NCBI RefSeq assembly: GCF_002112505.1
Contig: NZ_NEHW01000004.1
Coordinates: forward strand, 1 to 64,000
Source of the DNA: Pseudomonas sp. R28(2017)
GTDB lineage: Bacteria > Pseudomonadota > Gammaproteobacteria > Pseudomonadales > Pseudomonadaceae
Length of the DNA stretch: 64,000 nucleotides
Direction of reading: 5' to 3'
The notes under the pieces were generated by a model. It had not been told where the DNA came from. It saw only the letters and a program-made list of their open reading frames with translations, and ran no database searches. Positions 1 to 10,292 of this stretch are shown in pieces. Within the stretch, counting starts at the first letter, position 1, and the number at the start of each line of letters is the position of its first letter. A program made the position numbers and the translations under genes.

Positions 1-78
1 CGACGTTGATAGGTTGGGTGTGTAAGCGCTGTGAGGCGTTGAGCTAACCAATACTAATTGCCCGTGAGGCTTGACCAT
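1..78 (+). rRNA. rrl: 23S ribosomal RNA, 3' end (partial)
   Basis: The first bases match the conserved 3' terminus of bacterial 23S rRNA, including the GAGCTAACC...TACTAATTG...CCGTGAGGCTTGACC tract. The end at about 78 is placed by analogy with the E. coli terminus (GGCTTAACCTT). Only the last 78 nt are in the window. A spacer of about 130 bp without tRNA separates it from 5S rRNA. Confidence 0.95.
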
Positions 79-210
79 ATAACACCCAAGCAATTTGCTC
101 ATGCAGATTGCGGTGGTGAAGACGAAACGAACCGAAAGTTCGCAACATCACAAATATCGCATATCCGAATTCGCTGGGCTGTCCAACAGGACATTCTGGC
201 AACAGAATTT

Positions 211-326
211 CTTGACGACCATAGAGCATTGGAACCACCTGATCCCATCCCGAACTCAGTAGTGAAACGATGCATCGCCGATGGTAGTGTGGGGTTTCCC
301 CATGTGAGAGTAGGTCATCGTCAAGA
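211..326 (+). rRNA. rrf: 5S ribosomal RNA
   Basis: A complete 5S rRNA of about 116 nt. The terminal helix is visible: CTTGACGA at the 5' end pairs with TCGTCAAG at the 3' end. The internal CCCATCCCGAACTCAG and CGCCGATGGTAGTGTGGGG blocks are diagnostic. It is the last gene of the rRNA operon; exact ends may shift by a few bases. Confidence 0.96.
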
Positions 327-335
327 TTCATTTCG

Positions 336-377
336 CAAAACCCCTATCTGCGTATGCAGGTAGGGGTTTTGTCTTTT
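336..377 (+). terminator. Rho-independent terminator of the rRNA operon
   Basis: A 16-bp stem (CAAAACCCCTA... against ...TAGGGGTTTTG, one G-T wobble) with a GTAT loop, followed by TCTTTT. It lies 10 bp after 5S rRNA and separates the rRNA operon from recC. Confidence 0.93.
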
Positions 378-449
378 CTGGCTTTTACCTGGGCCAGGAT
401 CGGCAGCCAGCCGTGATATCGTTCCCATTCTCCTCTCAGGGACTTTTCC

Positions 450-3400
450 ATGCCCAACACCACCTCATTGCAACCTGGTTTCATGATCGTCCACGGCAAC
501 CGTCTGGACGACTTGCGCAGCCTGGTGGTGAGTTGGATGCGCCGCTATCCGCTGGCACCGCTGGAAAACGAAATTGCCCTGGTACAGAGCAATGGCATTG
601 CACAGTGGCTCAAGCTGGCCCTCGCCGAGGATCCACAGGACGATGACATGGGTGGCTGCGGAATTGCCGCCGCCATCGATGTGCAGCTGCCCGGTAGCTT
701 CATGTGGCAGTTGTACCGCCAGGTGCTCGGGCGCGACGAGATCCCTGAAGTGTCTCTGCTCGACAAGGCGCCGCTGACCTGGCGCCTGATGCGGCTGCTG
801 CCTGCACTGATCGAGCGCCCGCATTTCGAGCCGCTGCGTCGCTTCCTTACCGATGACAGTGACCTGCGCAAGCGCTATCAGCTGGCCGAGCGCCTGGCCG
901 ACCTGTTCGACCAATACCAGGTCTACCGTGCCGACTGGCTCAAAGACTGGGCAGCCGGCGAGCACATCCTCAATACCGCCCGTGGTGAGCGTAAGCCCCT
1001 CGCCCCAGGTAACCGCTGGCAGGCCGAACTTTGGCGAGCGTTGCTCGAGGATGTCGGTGAACAGGGCATGGCGCAGAGCCGGGCAGGGGTGCACCAGCGC
1101 TTCATCGAACGCATCAACAGCTTGCAAGAAGCACCTCACGGGTTGCCTTCGCGGGTGATCGTATTCGGTATTTCCTCCCTGCCCGCCCAGGCATTGGAGG
1201 CACTGGCCGGGTTGGCCCGTTTCAGCCAGGTGCTGCTGTGCGTTCACAACCCTTGCCGTCACCACTGGGCCGACATCGTTGCCGACAAAGACCTGCTACG
1301 CCACCAGTACAAGCGCCAGCAGCGCAAGCACGGCATGCCGTTGCAGCTGGACGACGAGTCGCTGCATCAGCATGCCCACCCACTGCTGGCTGCCTGGGGC
1401 AAGCAAGGCCGTGATTACATCAACCTGCTGGACAGCTACGACGACCCCGGCAGTTATCAAGGCGTATTCAGCGACGGGCGTATCGACCTGTTCAGCGAAA
1501 GTCAGCCCACCACGCTGCTGAACCAGTTGCAGGACGACATTCTCGAACTGCGCCCACTCGCAGAAACCCGGGAACGCTGGCCTGAGGTCGACCTGAACAA
1601 GGACCGTTCAGTGCGCTGCCACGTGGCGCACAGCCCACAGCGCGAAGTGGAAATCCTCCACGATCAGTTGCTGGCCCGCTTCAGCGCCGACCCCACGCTG
1701 CGCCCGCGTGACGTTATCGTCATGCTCCCGGCAATCGACACCTACGCCCCGCATATCCGTGCAGTGTTCGGCCAACTGCAGCGCAACGACCCGCGCTACA
1801 TTCCGTTCACCCTGACCGACCAGGGCCAGCGTGGCCGCGACCCCTTGCTGATTGCCCTGGAACATCTGCTCAAGCTGCCTGACAGCCGCTTCGCCGTCAG
1901 CGAAGTACTCGACTTGCTCGACGTCCCTGCAGTGCGCGCGCGTTTCGGCATCCGCGAAAGCGACCTGCCTACCTTGCACCGCTGGATCGAAGGCGCGGGC
2001 ATTCGCTGGGGTTTGAACGCCGATCAGCGTGCCACCCTCGGGTTGCCTCAGGGCCTGGAGCAGAACAGTTGGCGCTTTGGCCTGCGGCGCATGCTGCTGG
2101 GGTACGCCGTGGGCGTGGGAGAGGGCTGCGATGGCATCGAGCCGTACGATGAAATCGGCGGTCTGGACGCCGCGTTGATCGGCCCCCTGGTTGCGCTGCT
2201 CGATGCCCTCGATGTGGCCAACCAGGCGTTGTCCCAACCCGCCACCGCCAGCGAGTGGGGGGACCGCCTTAACGCCTTGCTGCAGGTGTTTTTCCTGGCC
2301 GAGGAAGAGCACGACGAATTTCTCTTGATGCAGTTGCAGGCGCTTCGCGACAGCTGGCTGGAAGTCTGTGAGACCGTAAACCTGCAAGAGCCGCTGCCAC
2401 TCACGGTGATCCGGGAGGCCTGGCTCTCGGGCCTCGACGAGGGCAAGTTGTCCCAGCGTTTTCTCGCCGGCTCGGTGAACTTCTGCACCTTGATGCCGAT
2501 GCGGGCAATTCCGTTTCGCGTGGTGTGCCTGCTGGGCATGAACGACGGCGACTATCCGCGCGCCCAGCCGCCGCTGGACTTCGACCTGATGGCCAGCGAT
2601 TACCGCCCGGGCGACCGTTCGCGTCGGGAGGACGACCGTTACCTGCTGCTCGAAGCGCTGCTGTCGGCCCGTGACCAGCTCTACATCAGTTGGGTTGGCC
2701 GCAGCATCCGTGACAACAGTGAGCGACCGGCCTCGGTGTTGATCGGCCAGTTGCGCGATCACCTGGCTGCCGGTTGGCGCCTCAAGGGTGATGCTGACGG
2801 CCAGCAGCTGCTGCACGCCTTGACCCAGGAGCACCCGCTGCAGCCCTTCAGTGCGCGCTACTTCCAGAAGGGCAGCGCGTTGTTCAGCTATGCCCATGAA
2901 TGGCAATTGCTGCACCAGCAGACTGCTGAGGAGCAGCAGCCTGACCTTGACCTGCCACCGTATGTCAGCGATGAAGCACTGACGCTGACCCAGCTGCAGG
3001 ATTTCTTGCGTCACCCTGTGAGGCATTTTTTCAGCCAGCGCCTGAAAGTGTTCTTCGAAGCCCTCGAAGCCCCCACACCAGATGAAGAGCCCTTCGTCCT
3101 TGACGCCTTGCAGCGCTACAGCGCCAGCGAAAGCCTGCTGGGTGCTGCCCTGAGTGACCCTGACAACGCCGAACGTGCATTACAGGCCCAGGCCCGCCGC
3201 CTGCAAGCCTGCGGCATGCTGCCCCTGGCAGGTTTCGGTGAACTGCTGCAAGCCGAACTGATCCAGCCACTGCCCGATCTGCTGCAGCGTCATCACCAAC
3301 TGCTGCAGCGCTGGCCCACGGTGGTCGACGGAGCGCTGCCGATCCACTTCGAGCACGCCAGCCATCGTCTTGAGGGCTGGCTCGGCCGGGTCTATCAGGC

Positions 3401-3914
3401 CGACGATCAAAGCCTGTTGAGCATCACCACGGTTCCCAACACCATCAGTGCCGGGCGCAATAACCTCAAGTGGCACCGTCTGATTGGCAGCTGGGTGATG
3501 CACCTGGCCGCCTGCGCCGCCGGTTATCCACTGCACAGTGCGCTGCTGGCCAGTGACGTCACCCTGCTGCTCGGACCCTTGCCGCAGGCTCAGGCGGGCG
3601 AACAATTGGGCCACCTGTTGGTAGCGCGCCAAGCCGCGATGAATGCACCGCTGCCTGTCGCCGCCAAGACGGCCTTTGCCTGGCTGGCTCAGGAAGATCC
3701 GGACAAGGCCCTGGCTGCCGCTACCCGAGCCTACGAGGGGGATGGCCGCACCAGTTTCGGTGAGCGCAGCGAAAGTGTTGCCCTGGCCCGGCAGTTCCGT
3801 GACTTTGCCGCGCTCAGCGCCGACGAAACCTTCGAAGGCTGGTGTGAAACCTTGTACCGCCCCCTGTTCAGCGCCGCCTGGCAGGCCCAAGCCAATCCGG
3901 AGCGTGAAGCATGA
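450..3914 (+). CDS. recC: Exodeoxyribonuclease V subunit gamma (RecC)
   Basis: RecC is the Chi-recognition and scaffold subunit of the RecBCD helicase-nuclease, which processes double-strand DNA ends for RecA loading and degrades foreign linear DNA. The 1154-aa product has the usual RecC length. It opens with the family N-terminus (FMIVHGNRLDDL, ENEIALVQSNGIAQWLK) and carries the inactivated helicase-like blocks seen in RecC (MPMRAIPFRVVCLLGMNDGDYPR near residue 690). The ATG at 450 follows a weak AGGGA Shine-Dalgarno. The stop overlaps the recB start by ATGA, indicating translational coupling in a recC-recB-recD operon. No frameshift is seen. Confidence 0.97.
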   Translation: MPNTTSLQPGFMIVHGNRLDDLRSLVVSWMRRYPLAPLENEIALVQSNGIAQWLKLALAEDPQDDDMGGCGIAAAIDVQLPGSFMWQLYRQVLGRDEIPEVSLLDKAPLTWRLMRLLPALIERPHFEPLRRFLTDDSDLRKRYQLAERLADLFDQYQVYRADWLKDWAAGEHILNTARGERKPLAPGNRWQAELWRALLEDVGEQGMAQSRAGVHQRFIERINSLQEAPHGLPSRVIVFGISSLPAQALEALAGLARFSQVLLCVHNPCRHHWADIVADKDLLRHQYKRQQRKHGMPLQLDDESLHQHAHPLLAAWGKQGRDYINLLDSYDDPGSYQGVFSDGRIDLFSESQPTTLLNQLQDDILELRPLAETRERWPEVDLNKDRSVRCHVAHSPQREVEILHDQLLARFSADPTLRPRDVIVMLPAIDTYAPHIRAVFGQLQRNDPRYIPFTLTDQGQRGRDPLLIALEHLLKLPDSRFAVSEVLDLLDVPAVRARFGIRESDLPTLHRWIEGAGIRWGLNADQRATLGLPQGLEQNSWRFGLRRMLLGYAVGVGEGCDGIEPYDEIGGLDAALIGPLVALLDALDVANQALSQPATASEWGDRLNALLQVFFLAEEEHDEFLLMQLQALRDSWLEVCETVNLQEPLPLTVIREAWLSGLDEGKLSQRFLAGSVNFCTLMPMRAIPFRVVCLLGMNDGDYPRAQPPLDFDLMASDYRPGDRSRREDDRYLLLEALLSARDQLYISWVGRSIRDNSERPASVLIGQLRDHLAAGWRLKGDADGQQLLHALTQEHPLQPFSARYFQKGSALFSYAHEWQLLHQQTAEEQQPDLDLPPYVSDEALTLTQLQDFLRHPVRHFFSQRLKVFFEALEAPTPDEEPFVLDALQRYSASESLLGAALSDPDNAERALQAQARRLQACGMLPLAGFGELLQAELIQPLPDLLQRHHQLLQRWPTVVDGALPIHFEHASHRLEGWLGRVYQADDQSLLSITTVPNTISAGRNNLKWHRLIGSWVMHLAACAAGYPLHSALLASDVTLLLGPLPQAQAGEQLGHLLVARQAAMNAPLPVAAKTAFAWLAQEDPDKALAAATRAYEGDGRTSFGERSESVALARQFRDFAALSADETFEGWCETLYRPLFSAAWQAQANPEREA

Positions 3915-6900
3915 CCCAGGCCCGCCCCCTGGCACTGAGTTTTCCCCTGCATGGCAGCCAGCTGATCGAGGCCAGTGCCGGCACGGGCAAGACGTTCACC
4001 ATTTCCGCGCTGTACCTGCGGCTGATCCTCGGCCATGGCGGTGAGCAAGGCTTCGGCCGCGAACTGCTGCCGCCGCAGATACTCGTGGTGACTTTCACCG
4101 ATGCCGCCACCAAAGAGCTGCGCGAGCGTATCCGCGCCCGCCTGGCCGAGGCCGCGCGTTTCTTCCGCGGCGAACTGGAAGGCGGCGACCCCCTGCTGCA
4201 CCAACTGCGCGATGACTATGCCGAAGCAGACTGGCCACGATGCGCCAATCGCCTGGAAGTTGCCGTGCAGTGGATGGACGAAGCGGCGGTGTCGACCATC
4301 CATGGTTGGTGCCAGCGCATGCTCCGTGAGCATGCGTTCGACAGTGGCAGCCTGTTTACCCAGAGCCTGGAAACCGACCACAGCGACTTGCTCGGCCAGG
4401 TCATGCGCGACTACTGGCGGCGCTTCTGCTATGGCATGCACGGCGAAGCGCTGAACTGGGTGCGCAGCCATTGGGGCAGCCCCGATGCCTTGCTGCCGCG
4501 CATCCGCCCGCTGTTCGGCCGGGTACGGGCGCAGCAGGACGAAGCGGAGCCGCAAGCGCTGATCGAGGGTGCGTTGCAACTGCGCGGCGAGCAGTTGAGC
4601 CAACTCAAGGCGCCGTGGGCGCAATGGGCGGGCGAGCTGCAGCAAATCTGCCGCGACGCCGTGGCGGCGAAACAGGCCGATGGCCGCAAGTTGCAGGCGC
4701 GCTACTTCGAACCCTGGTTCGAAAAACTGCGCACCTGGGCCAGTGATGATCAAGCGGTGGAACTCGACCTGGGCACGGGCTTTACCCGCCTGACCCCAGA
4801 CGGGATGGCCGAAGCCTGGAAAGTCGGTGATCCACCCGACCACCCGGCCTTCGATGCGATGCAGAACCTGCAGCAACAGTTGCAGGCCCTGGCCAGCCCG
4901 GATGCCCGCTTGCTTGAACATGCTGCCGCCTGGGTGGCGGCGCGCTTCGAAGTGGAAAAACGCCGCCGTGCCGAAATGGGCTTCGACGATATGTTGCTGC
5001 GTCTGCAGCAGGCGTTGGCCACGGAGTCGGGCGAACGCCTGGCGGCGTTGATCCGCGAGCAGTTCCCGGTGGCGTTGATCGACGAGTTCCAGGACACCGA
5101 CCCGGTCCAGTACGGCATCTTCGAAAGCATCTACCGCATCAGCGAGAACAACCCGGAAACCGGCCTGTTCATGATCGGCGACCCCAAGCAGGCGATCTAC
5201 GCCTTCCGCGGTGCCGATATCTACACCTACCTGTCGGCCCGTCGCGCCACCGCCGGGCGCCTGCACAGCCTGGATACCAACTACCGCTCCAGCCAGGCGA
5301 TGGTCGCGGCGGTCAACCAGGTGTTCCTGCAGGCAGAAGCCCGTGCGCAGGGCAAGGGCGCCTTCCTATTCCGCGAAGCCGACGACAACCCGCTGCCGTT
5401 CGTCGAGGTCCGTGCCAAAGGCCGAAGCGAACGCCTACTGATCGACGGCGAGGCCTGTGCGGCCCTGCAATGCTGGCAGCTGGAAAGCGAAGAGCCGGTA
5501 TCCAGCACGCTCTACCGGCAACAGCTGGCTGCCAGCTGCGCGAGCCATATCGTTGCGGTATTGAATGGTGGCCAGCGTGGGGTCACCGGCTTCAGCGATG
5601 ACCAGGGCGGGCTGCGCCCGTGCCAGCCGTCGGACATCGCCATTCTGGTGCGTGATGGCCATGAAGCGCAGCTGGTGCGCAACGAGCTGGCCGCTCGCGA
5701 AGTACGCAGCGTGTACCTCTCCGACAAGGATTCGGTATTCGCCGCCCAGGAGGCCCATGACTTGCTGGCCTGGCTGAAGGCCTGCGCCGAGCCGGATTCC
5801 GAGCGCCTGCTCAAGGCCGCACTGGCCAGCCTGACCCTGGAGCTGTCGCTGGCTGAACTTGATCAGCTGAACCAGGACGAGCGGGTGTGGGAAGGCTGGG
5901 TCATGCGTTTTCGCCGCTACCGTGAGATCTGGCAGCGCCAGGGTGTGTTGCCCATGCTGCGGCACCTGCTGCACGACTTCGAGCTGCCGCGCATGCTGAT
6001 CGGCCGCACGGATGGCGAACGCGTGCTGACCAACCTGCTGCACCTGGCCGAACTGCTGCAGCAGGCGGCCGGCGAGCTGGACGGCGAACAGGCGCTGATC
6101 CGTCATCTGGCCGAGCACCTGGCCAACTCCGGCCAGGCGGGCGAAGAGCAGATCCTGCGCCTGGAAAGCGACGAGCAGCTGGTCAAGGTGGTGACGATCC
6201 ACAAGTCCAAGGGCCTGGAGTACCCCTTGGTCTACCTGCCGTTCATCTGCACCAGCAAGCCGGTGGACGGCAGCCGTCTGCCCCTGGCCTGGCACGACAG
6301 CCAGGGCAACGCACAACTGACGCTGACCCCCGACGCCGAGCAGATCGCCCTGGCCGACGAGGAGCGCCTGGCCGAAGACCTGCGCCTGCTCTATGTGGCC
6401 CTGACGCGTGCCCAGCACGCCTGCTGGCTGGGTGTCGCCGACCTCAAGCGCGGCAACCAGAAAAGCTCGCAGCTGCACCGCTCGGCGCTGGGTTACCTGC
6501 TGGGTGGTGGCCTGGCGCTGCCAGGCTCGGAGCACCTCAAGGTATGGCTGCAGAGCTTGCTGGCAGGCTGCGTGGATATTGCCTGCCCGTCATTGCCGGA
6601 GGCCAGCGATGAGCATTACCGTGCGACCCAGGCCGAGCGCGAGCTGGTGCCCGCCCGCAAGCCACGCCGGGCGGCTGCCGAGCATTGGTGGGTCGCCTCC
6701 TACAGTGCCTTGCGCGTTGGCGAACAGACCCTCGGCGCCGACAGCTCACAGGCTCAGCAACTGCTGGATGACGAAGTTGCCGACACCCAGCTGATCCGTG
6801 AAGTCCCCGCCGACGGCGGCGACATCCATCGCTTCCCCCGCGGCCCCAACCCGGGCACGTTCCTCCATGGGCTGCTGGAGTGGGCCGGCCGCGAAGGCTT

Positions 6901-7582
6901 TGGCGACGTTGCCGGTAATGCCAAGCTCATCGAGCGCACTGTCGGCCAGCGTTGCAACCGCCGCGACTGGGCCGGCTGGATCCCGACACTCAGCCAGTGG
7001 CTGCAGCGCCTGCTCAACGAGCCACTGCCGGCCGGCCCTGCGCAGCTGACGCTCGCGCAACTGCAGCATTACCAGATCGAGATGGAGTTCTGGTTCGCCA
7101 GCCACAATGTCGACGCCGTGCAACTCGACCGCCTGGTGGCCCGCCACACCCACCCCGGCAGTGCACGCCCGGCAGCACAACCGACTTTGCTCAACGGCAT
7201 GTTCAAGGGTTTCATCGACCTGGCCTACGCGCTCGACGGGCGCTATTACGTGGCGGACTACAAGTCCAACTGGCTTGGCCCTGACATTCAGGCATACGAC
7301 ACCCAGGCCATGGAAAAAGCCATCCTCGAGCATCGCTACGACCTGCAGTACGTGCTGTACCTGCTGGCCCTGCACCGCCAGTTGCGCGCCCGGCTGCCTG
7401 ATTACGACTATGACCGCCATGTCGGCGGTGCCCTGTTCATCTTCCTGCGCGGCGCCAGCAGCAGTGGCCACGGTGTGTACTTCGCCAAACCGCCACGTGA
7501 GCTGATCGAGGCCCTCGACGCGTTGTTCCGTGGCGTGCACGCGCCCGAGCAGCAGGACCTGTTTGCCGGAGCCGCGCCATGA
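3911..7582 (+). CDS. recB: Exodeoxyribonuclease V subunit beta (RecB helicase-nuclease)
   Basis: RecB supplies 3'-5' SF1 helicase activity and the only nuclease active site of RecBCD. The 1223-aa protein has Walker A (ASAGTGKT, residues 21-28), the Walker [13 protein letters not shown] motif, the [14 protein letters not shown] motif, a helicase motif V/VI region ([23 protein letters not shown]) and a C-terminal nuclease domain with GFIDLAY...YVADYKSNW, matching the D...DxK active site. The start overlaps the recC stop (ATGA) and the stop overlaps the recD start (ATGA). All catalytic motifs look intact. Confidence 0.97.
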   Translation: MTQARPLALSFPLHGSQLIEASAGTGKTFTISALYLRLILGHGGEQGFGRELLPPQILVVTFTDAATKELRERIRARLAEAARFFRGELEGGDPLLHQLRDDYAEADWPRCANRLEVAVQWMDEAAVSTIHGWCQRMLREHAFDSGSLFTQSLETDHSDLLGQVMRDYWRRFCYGMHGEALNWVRSHWGSPDALLPRIRPLFGRVRAQQDEAEPQALIEGALQLRGEQLSQLKAPWAQWAGELQQICRDAVAAKQADGRKLQARYFEPWFEKLRTWASDDQAVELDLGTGFTRLTPDGMAEAWKVGDPPDHPAFDAMQNLQQQLQALASPDARLLEHAAAWVAARFEVEKRRRAEMGFDDMLLRLQQALATESGERLAALIREQFPVALIDEFQDTDPVQYGIFESIYRISENNPETGLFMIGDPKQAIYAFRGADIYTYLSARRATAGRLHSLDTNYRSSQAMVAAVNQVFLQAEARAQGKGAFLFREADDNPLPFVEVRAKGRSERLLIDGEACAALQCWQLESEEPVSSTLYRQQLAASCASHIVAVLNGGQRGVTGFSDDQGGLRPCQPSDIAILVRDGHEAQLVRNELAAREVRSVYLSDKDSVFAAQEAHDLLAWLKACAEPDSERLLKAALASLTLELSLAELDQLNQDERVWEGWVMRFRRYREIWQRQGVLPMLRHLLHDFELPRMLIGRTDGERVLTNLLHLAELLQQAAGELDGEQALIRHLAEHLANSGQAGEEQILRLESDEQLVKVVTIHKSKGLEYPLVYLPFICTSKPVDGSRLPLAWHDSQGNAQLTLTPDAEQIALADEERLAEDLRLLYVALTRAQHACWLGVADLKRGNQKSSQLHRSALGYLLGGGLALPGSEHLKVWLQSLLAGCVDIACPSLPEASDEHYRATQAERELVPARKPRRAAAEHWWVASYSALRVGEQTLGADSSQAQQLLDDEVADTQLIREVPADGGDIHRFPRGPNPGTFLHGLLEWAGREGFGDVAGNAKLIERTVGQRCNRRDWAGWIPTLSQWLQRLLNEPLPAGPAQLTLAQLQHYQIEMEFWFASHNVDAVQLDRLVARHTHPGSARPAAQPTLLNGMFKGFIDLAYALDGRYYVADYKSNWLGPDIQAYDTQAMEKAILEHRYDLQYVLYLLALHRQLRARLPDYDYDRHVGGALFIFLRGASSSGHGVYFAKPPRELIEALDALFRGVHAPEQQDLFAGAAP

Positions 7583-9654
7583 GCCGAACCCTCGACGATC
7601 TCTTGCCTACGCCACTGCACGCCGAGCATCTGCTGGCCCTGGCCCCTCAGCACAACAGTGCAGACCTGTTGCAGTTGCTCGATCGCTGGGTGGAGCGTGG
7701 CTGGCTGCGCGCGCTAGACCGGGCGTTCGTCAGCTTTCTCGAAGAGCGTGCCCCTGGCAGTGACCCGTTGCTCTTGCTGGCGGCCGCCCTGGCCAGCCAC
7801 CAGCTGGGCCACGGGCATGTCTGCCTCGACCTGCAACAGACCCTCGCCGAGCCGGACTTCGCGCTGTCGCTGCCTCCGGAAGGCGATGCCCTGACCGGGC
7901 CGTTGCTGCTGCCCTCGCAACTGCTGGCCAACCTCGGCTTGCCGACCTGGCTGCAACGCATTGCCGCCAGCCCGCTGGTGGCAGCCGGCGATACGCCGGG
8001 CCAGCAGTCGCGGCCGCTGGTGCTCAGCGGCCAGCGCCTGTACCTGCGCCGCTACTGGAGCTACGAGCGGCAGATCGACCAGACCCTGCGCCAGCGCCTG
8101 AGCCAGGACGAAGCGGCCCCGGCCGACCTGCCAGCACGCCTGGCGCAGCTGTTCGACGAAGGCGCCCAGGCCGGCCAGGTGGACTGGCAGAAACTGGCCT
8201 GCGCCCTGGCCACCCGCGCAGGCTTCAGCATCATCACTGGCGGCCCCGGTACCGGCAAGACCACCACCGTGGTGCGCTTGCTGGCGTTGCTGCAGGCACC
8301 TGCGGTGGAGCAGGGCAGGCCGCTGCGCATTCGCCTGGCTGCGCCGACTGGCAAGGCCGCTGCACGCCTGACCGAATCCATCGGCCAGCAGGTTGAACGG
8401 TTGCAGGTGAGCGCCGACGTGCGCGGGCAGATCCCCACCGACGTCAGCACCGTACACCGCCTGCTCGGCAGTCGCCCGGGCTCGCGGCACTTCCGTCACC
8501 ACGCCGGCAACCTGCTGCCGCTGGATGTGCTGGTGGTCGACGAAGCGTCGATGATCGACCTGGAGATGATGGCCAACCTGCTTGAGGCGTTGCCGCCCAA
8601 GGCACGGCTGATTCTGCTGGGGGACAAGGACCAGCTGGCCTCGGTCGAGGCTGGCGCCGTGCTCGGTGACCTGTGCCGGGATGCCGAAGAGGGCTGCTAC
8701 TCGCCCGCGACCCAGGCCTGGCTGGAACAGATCGGTGGCCAATCGCTGGCTGCCAGTGGCCTGAAACCTGGCGATGCACAACGCAATCCGCTGGCCCAGC
8801 AGGTCGTGATGCTGCGGTTTTCGCGGCGTTTTGGCGAAGGCAGTGGCATCGGCCAGCTGGCGCGCCTGGTCAACCGCCAGGAGGCCCAGGCGGCACGTGA
8901 CCTGCTGAGCCTTCCGCCAGCGGACGTGTTCGGCCTGGCCTTGCGCGGCGAACAGGATCGGGCCTTCGACCGCCTGATTCTCGATGGCCTCAACCGCGGT
9001 AACGAAGGGCCTCAGGGCTATCGCAGCTACCTGCGTGCCATTGGCCGCCATCGCCCGGCGCCGGGTAGCGCATTCGACGATCCGCGCTGGGAACAATGGG
9101 CCGCCAAAGTGCTGCACAGTTTTGAAGACTTCCAGCTGCTGTGCGCCGTGCGCAAGGGTGCCTGGGGGGTCGAAGGCCTCAACGAGCGAGTGGCGCGGGT
9201 GCTGCACAACGCCGGGCTGATCGACAGCCAGCAGCCCTGGTATGAAGGCCGCCCGGTGCTGGTGACACGCAACGACTACGGCCTTGGCTTGATGAACGGT
9301 GACATCGGCATCGCCCTGCGCCTGCCGGATGAGCACGGCGAAGCGCTGCTGCGCGTGGCCTTCCCGCGCAACGATGGCAGTGGCGGGGTGCGTTTCGTTC
9401 TGCCCAGCCGCCTCAACGAGGTGGAAACCGTCTACGCCATGACCGTGCACAAATCCCAGGGCTCCGAGTTCAGCCACACCGCGCTGGTGCTGCCGGATGC
9501 ACTCAACCCGGTGCTGACCAAGGAGCTGGTGTACACCGGCATCACCCGGGCCAAGCATTGCTTCAGCTTGATCGAGCCGCGCCAGGGTATTTTCGAAGAA
9601 GCAGTGCTGCGCAAGGTTCGGCGCATATCCGGTCTGATGCTCGAACAAGTCTGA
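7579..9654 (+). CDS. recD: Exodeoxyribonuclease V subunit alpha (RecD)
   Basis: RecD is the fast 5'-3' helicase of RecBCD. The 691-aa product contains Walker A (ITGGPGTGKTTTVV, near residue 222), motif Ia (LAAPTGKAAARL), Walker B (VVDEASMIDL), motif III (LLGDKDQLASVEAGAVLGDL) and the C-terminal UvrD-like motifs (MTVHKSQGSEF, YTGITRAK). It is the third gene of the operon, with a start overlapping recB by ATGA. A 71-bp gap follows before yfiR, which probably has its own promoter. Confidence 0.97.
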   Translation: MSRTLDDLLPTPLHAEHLLALAPQHNSADLLQLLDRWVERGWLRALDRAFVSFLEERAPGSDPLLLLAAALASHQLGHGHVCLDLQQTLAEPDFALSLPPEGDALTGPLLLPSQLLANLGLPTWLQRIAASPLVAAGDTPGQQSRPLVLSGQRLYLRRYWSYERQIDQTLRQRLSQDEAAPADLPARLAQLFDEGAQAGQVDWQKLACALATRAGFSIITGGPGTGKTTTVVRLLALLQAPAVEQGRPLRIRLAAPTGKAAARLTESIGQQVERLQVSADVRGQIPTDVSTVHRLLGSRPGSRHFRHHAGNLLPLDVLVVDEASMIDLEMMANLLEALPPKARLILLGDKDQLASVEAGAVLGDLCRDAEEGCYSPATQAWLEQIGGQSLAASGLKPGDAQRNPLAQQVVMLRFSRRFGEGSGIGQLARLVNRQEAQAARDLLSLPPADVFGLALRGEQDRAFDRLILDGLNRGNEGPQGYRSYLRAIGRHRPAPGSAFDDPRWEQWAAKVLHSFEDFQLLCAVRKGAWGVEGLNERVARVLHNAGLIDSQQPWYEGRPVLVTRNDYGLGLMNGDIGIALRLPDEHGEALLRVAFPRNDGSGGVRFVLPSRLNEVETVYAMTVHKSQGSEFSHTALVLPDALNPVLTKELVYTGITRAKHCFSLIEPRQGIFEEAVLRKVRRISGLMLEQV

Positions 9655-9725
9655 CGCGCCTACAGATAGCCAGCGTTGTGCTATCGTTGCGCCGACTTCA
9701 CACAGGATTTTGAGAGAATTCTCAC

Positions 9726-10292
9726 ATGACAGGCGCCAGGGAGCGGTTGACAGGCTGTGCGCTTTCGCTGCTGCTGGTCGCCCTGTCGCTAATGGCCGGC
9801 CCTGCCCAGGCGGACGGTTCGGCCACCGCCGCACAGGCCCAGCAGCGTGCCAGGGCGGTGACCCAGGTGGTCCTGGGGATCCTCAGCTATGCGCGCTGGC
9901 CTGCCGAGCCAGTGCCCTTGCGCCTGTGCCTGGTCGGCCCCACCGAATACGCCGACGACCTGATCAAAGGCAGCGTGCAGAACTCCGGGCAACCCTTGCA
10001 GGTACGGCGCCTGCTGGCCGACGACCGGCAGGTTGCCCAGGCCTGTGACGCCGTGTACATCGGCAAGCTCGACGATGGCCAGCGCGACCGCCTGTTCCAG
10101 GCCATCAGTGGCCGCCCGGTACTGAGCATCAGCGAAGCCGACGACCCATGCACGGTCGGTAGCCTGTTTTGCCTGCGCGTCAGCGATCAACAAGTCGCCT
10201 TCGAGGTCAACCTCGACTCCGTGGCGCGTTCCGGTGTGCGTATCCACCCCAGTGTGCTGCAGCTGTCACGGCGCCGCGGAGCGCTGCCATGA
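9726..10292 (+). CDS. yfiR: YfiR, periplasmic repressor of the YfiN diguanylate cyclase
   Basis: YfiR (DUF4154 family) binds and inhibits the periplasmic PAS-like domain of YfiN, and is itself sequestered or released by redox state and YfiB. The 188-aa precursor has a signal peptide (hydrophobic residues 11-24, cleavage probably after AQA near residue 29). After cleavage four cysteines remain (68, 107, 142, 149), matching the two disulfides reported for P. aeruginosa YfiR. The stop overlaps the yfiN start (ATGA). An in-frame yfiR-yfiN-yfiB order is the classic arrangement. Confidence 0.93.
   Translation: MTGARERLTGCALSLLLVALSLMAGPAQADGSATAAQAQQRARAVTQVVLGILSYARWPAEPVPLRLCLVGPTEYADDLIKGSVQNSGQPLQVRRLLADDRQVAQACDAVYIGKLDDGQRDRLFQAISGRPVLSISEADDPCTVGSLFCLRVSDQQVAFEVNLDSVARSGVRIHPSVLQLSRRRGALP

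Noticed and set aside
79..210. tRNA gene in the 23S-5S spacer
   Set aside because: No cloverleaf or T-loop GGTTCGAATC-like sequence is seen in the spacer.
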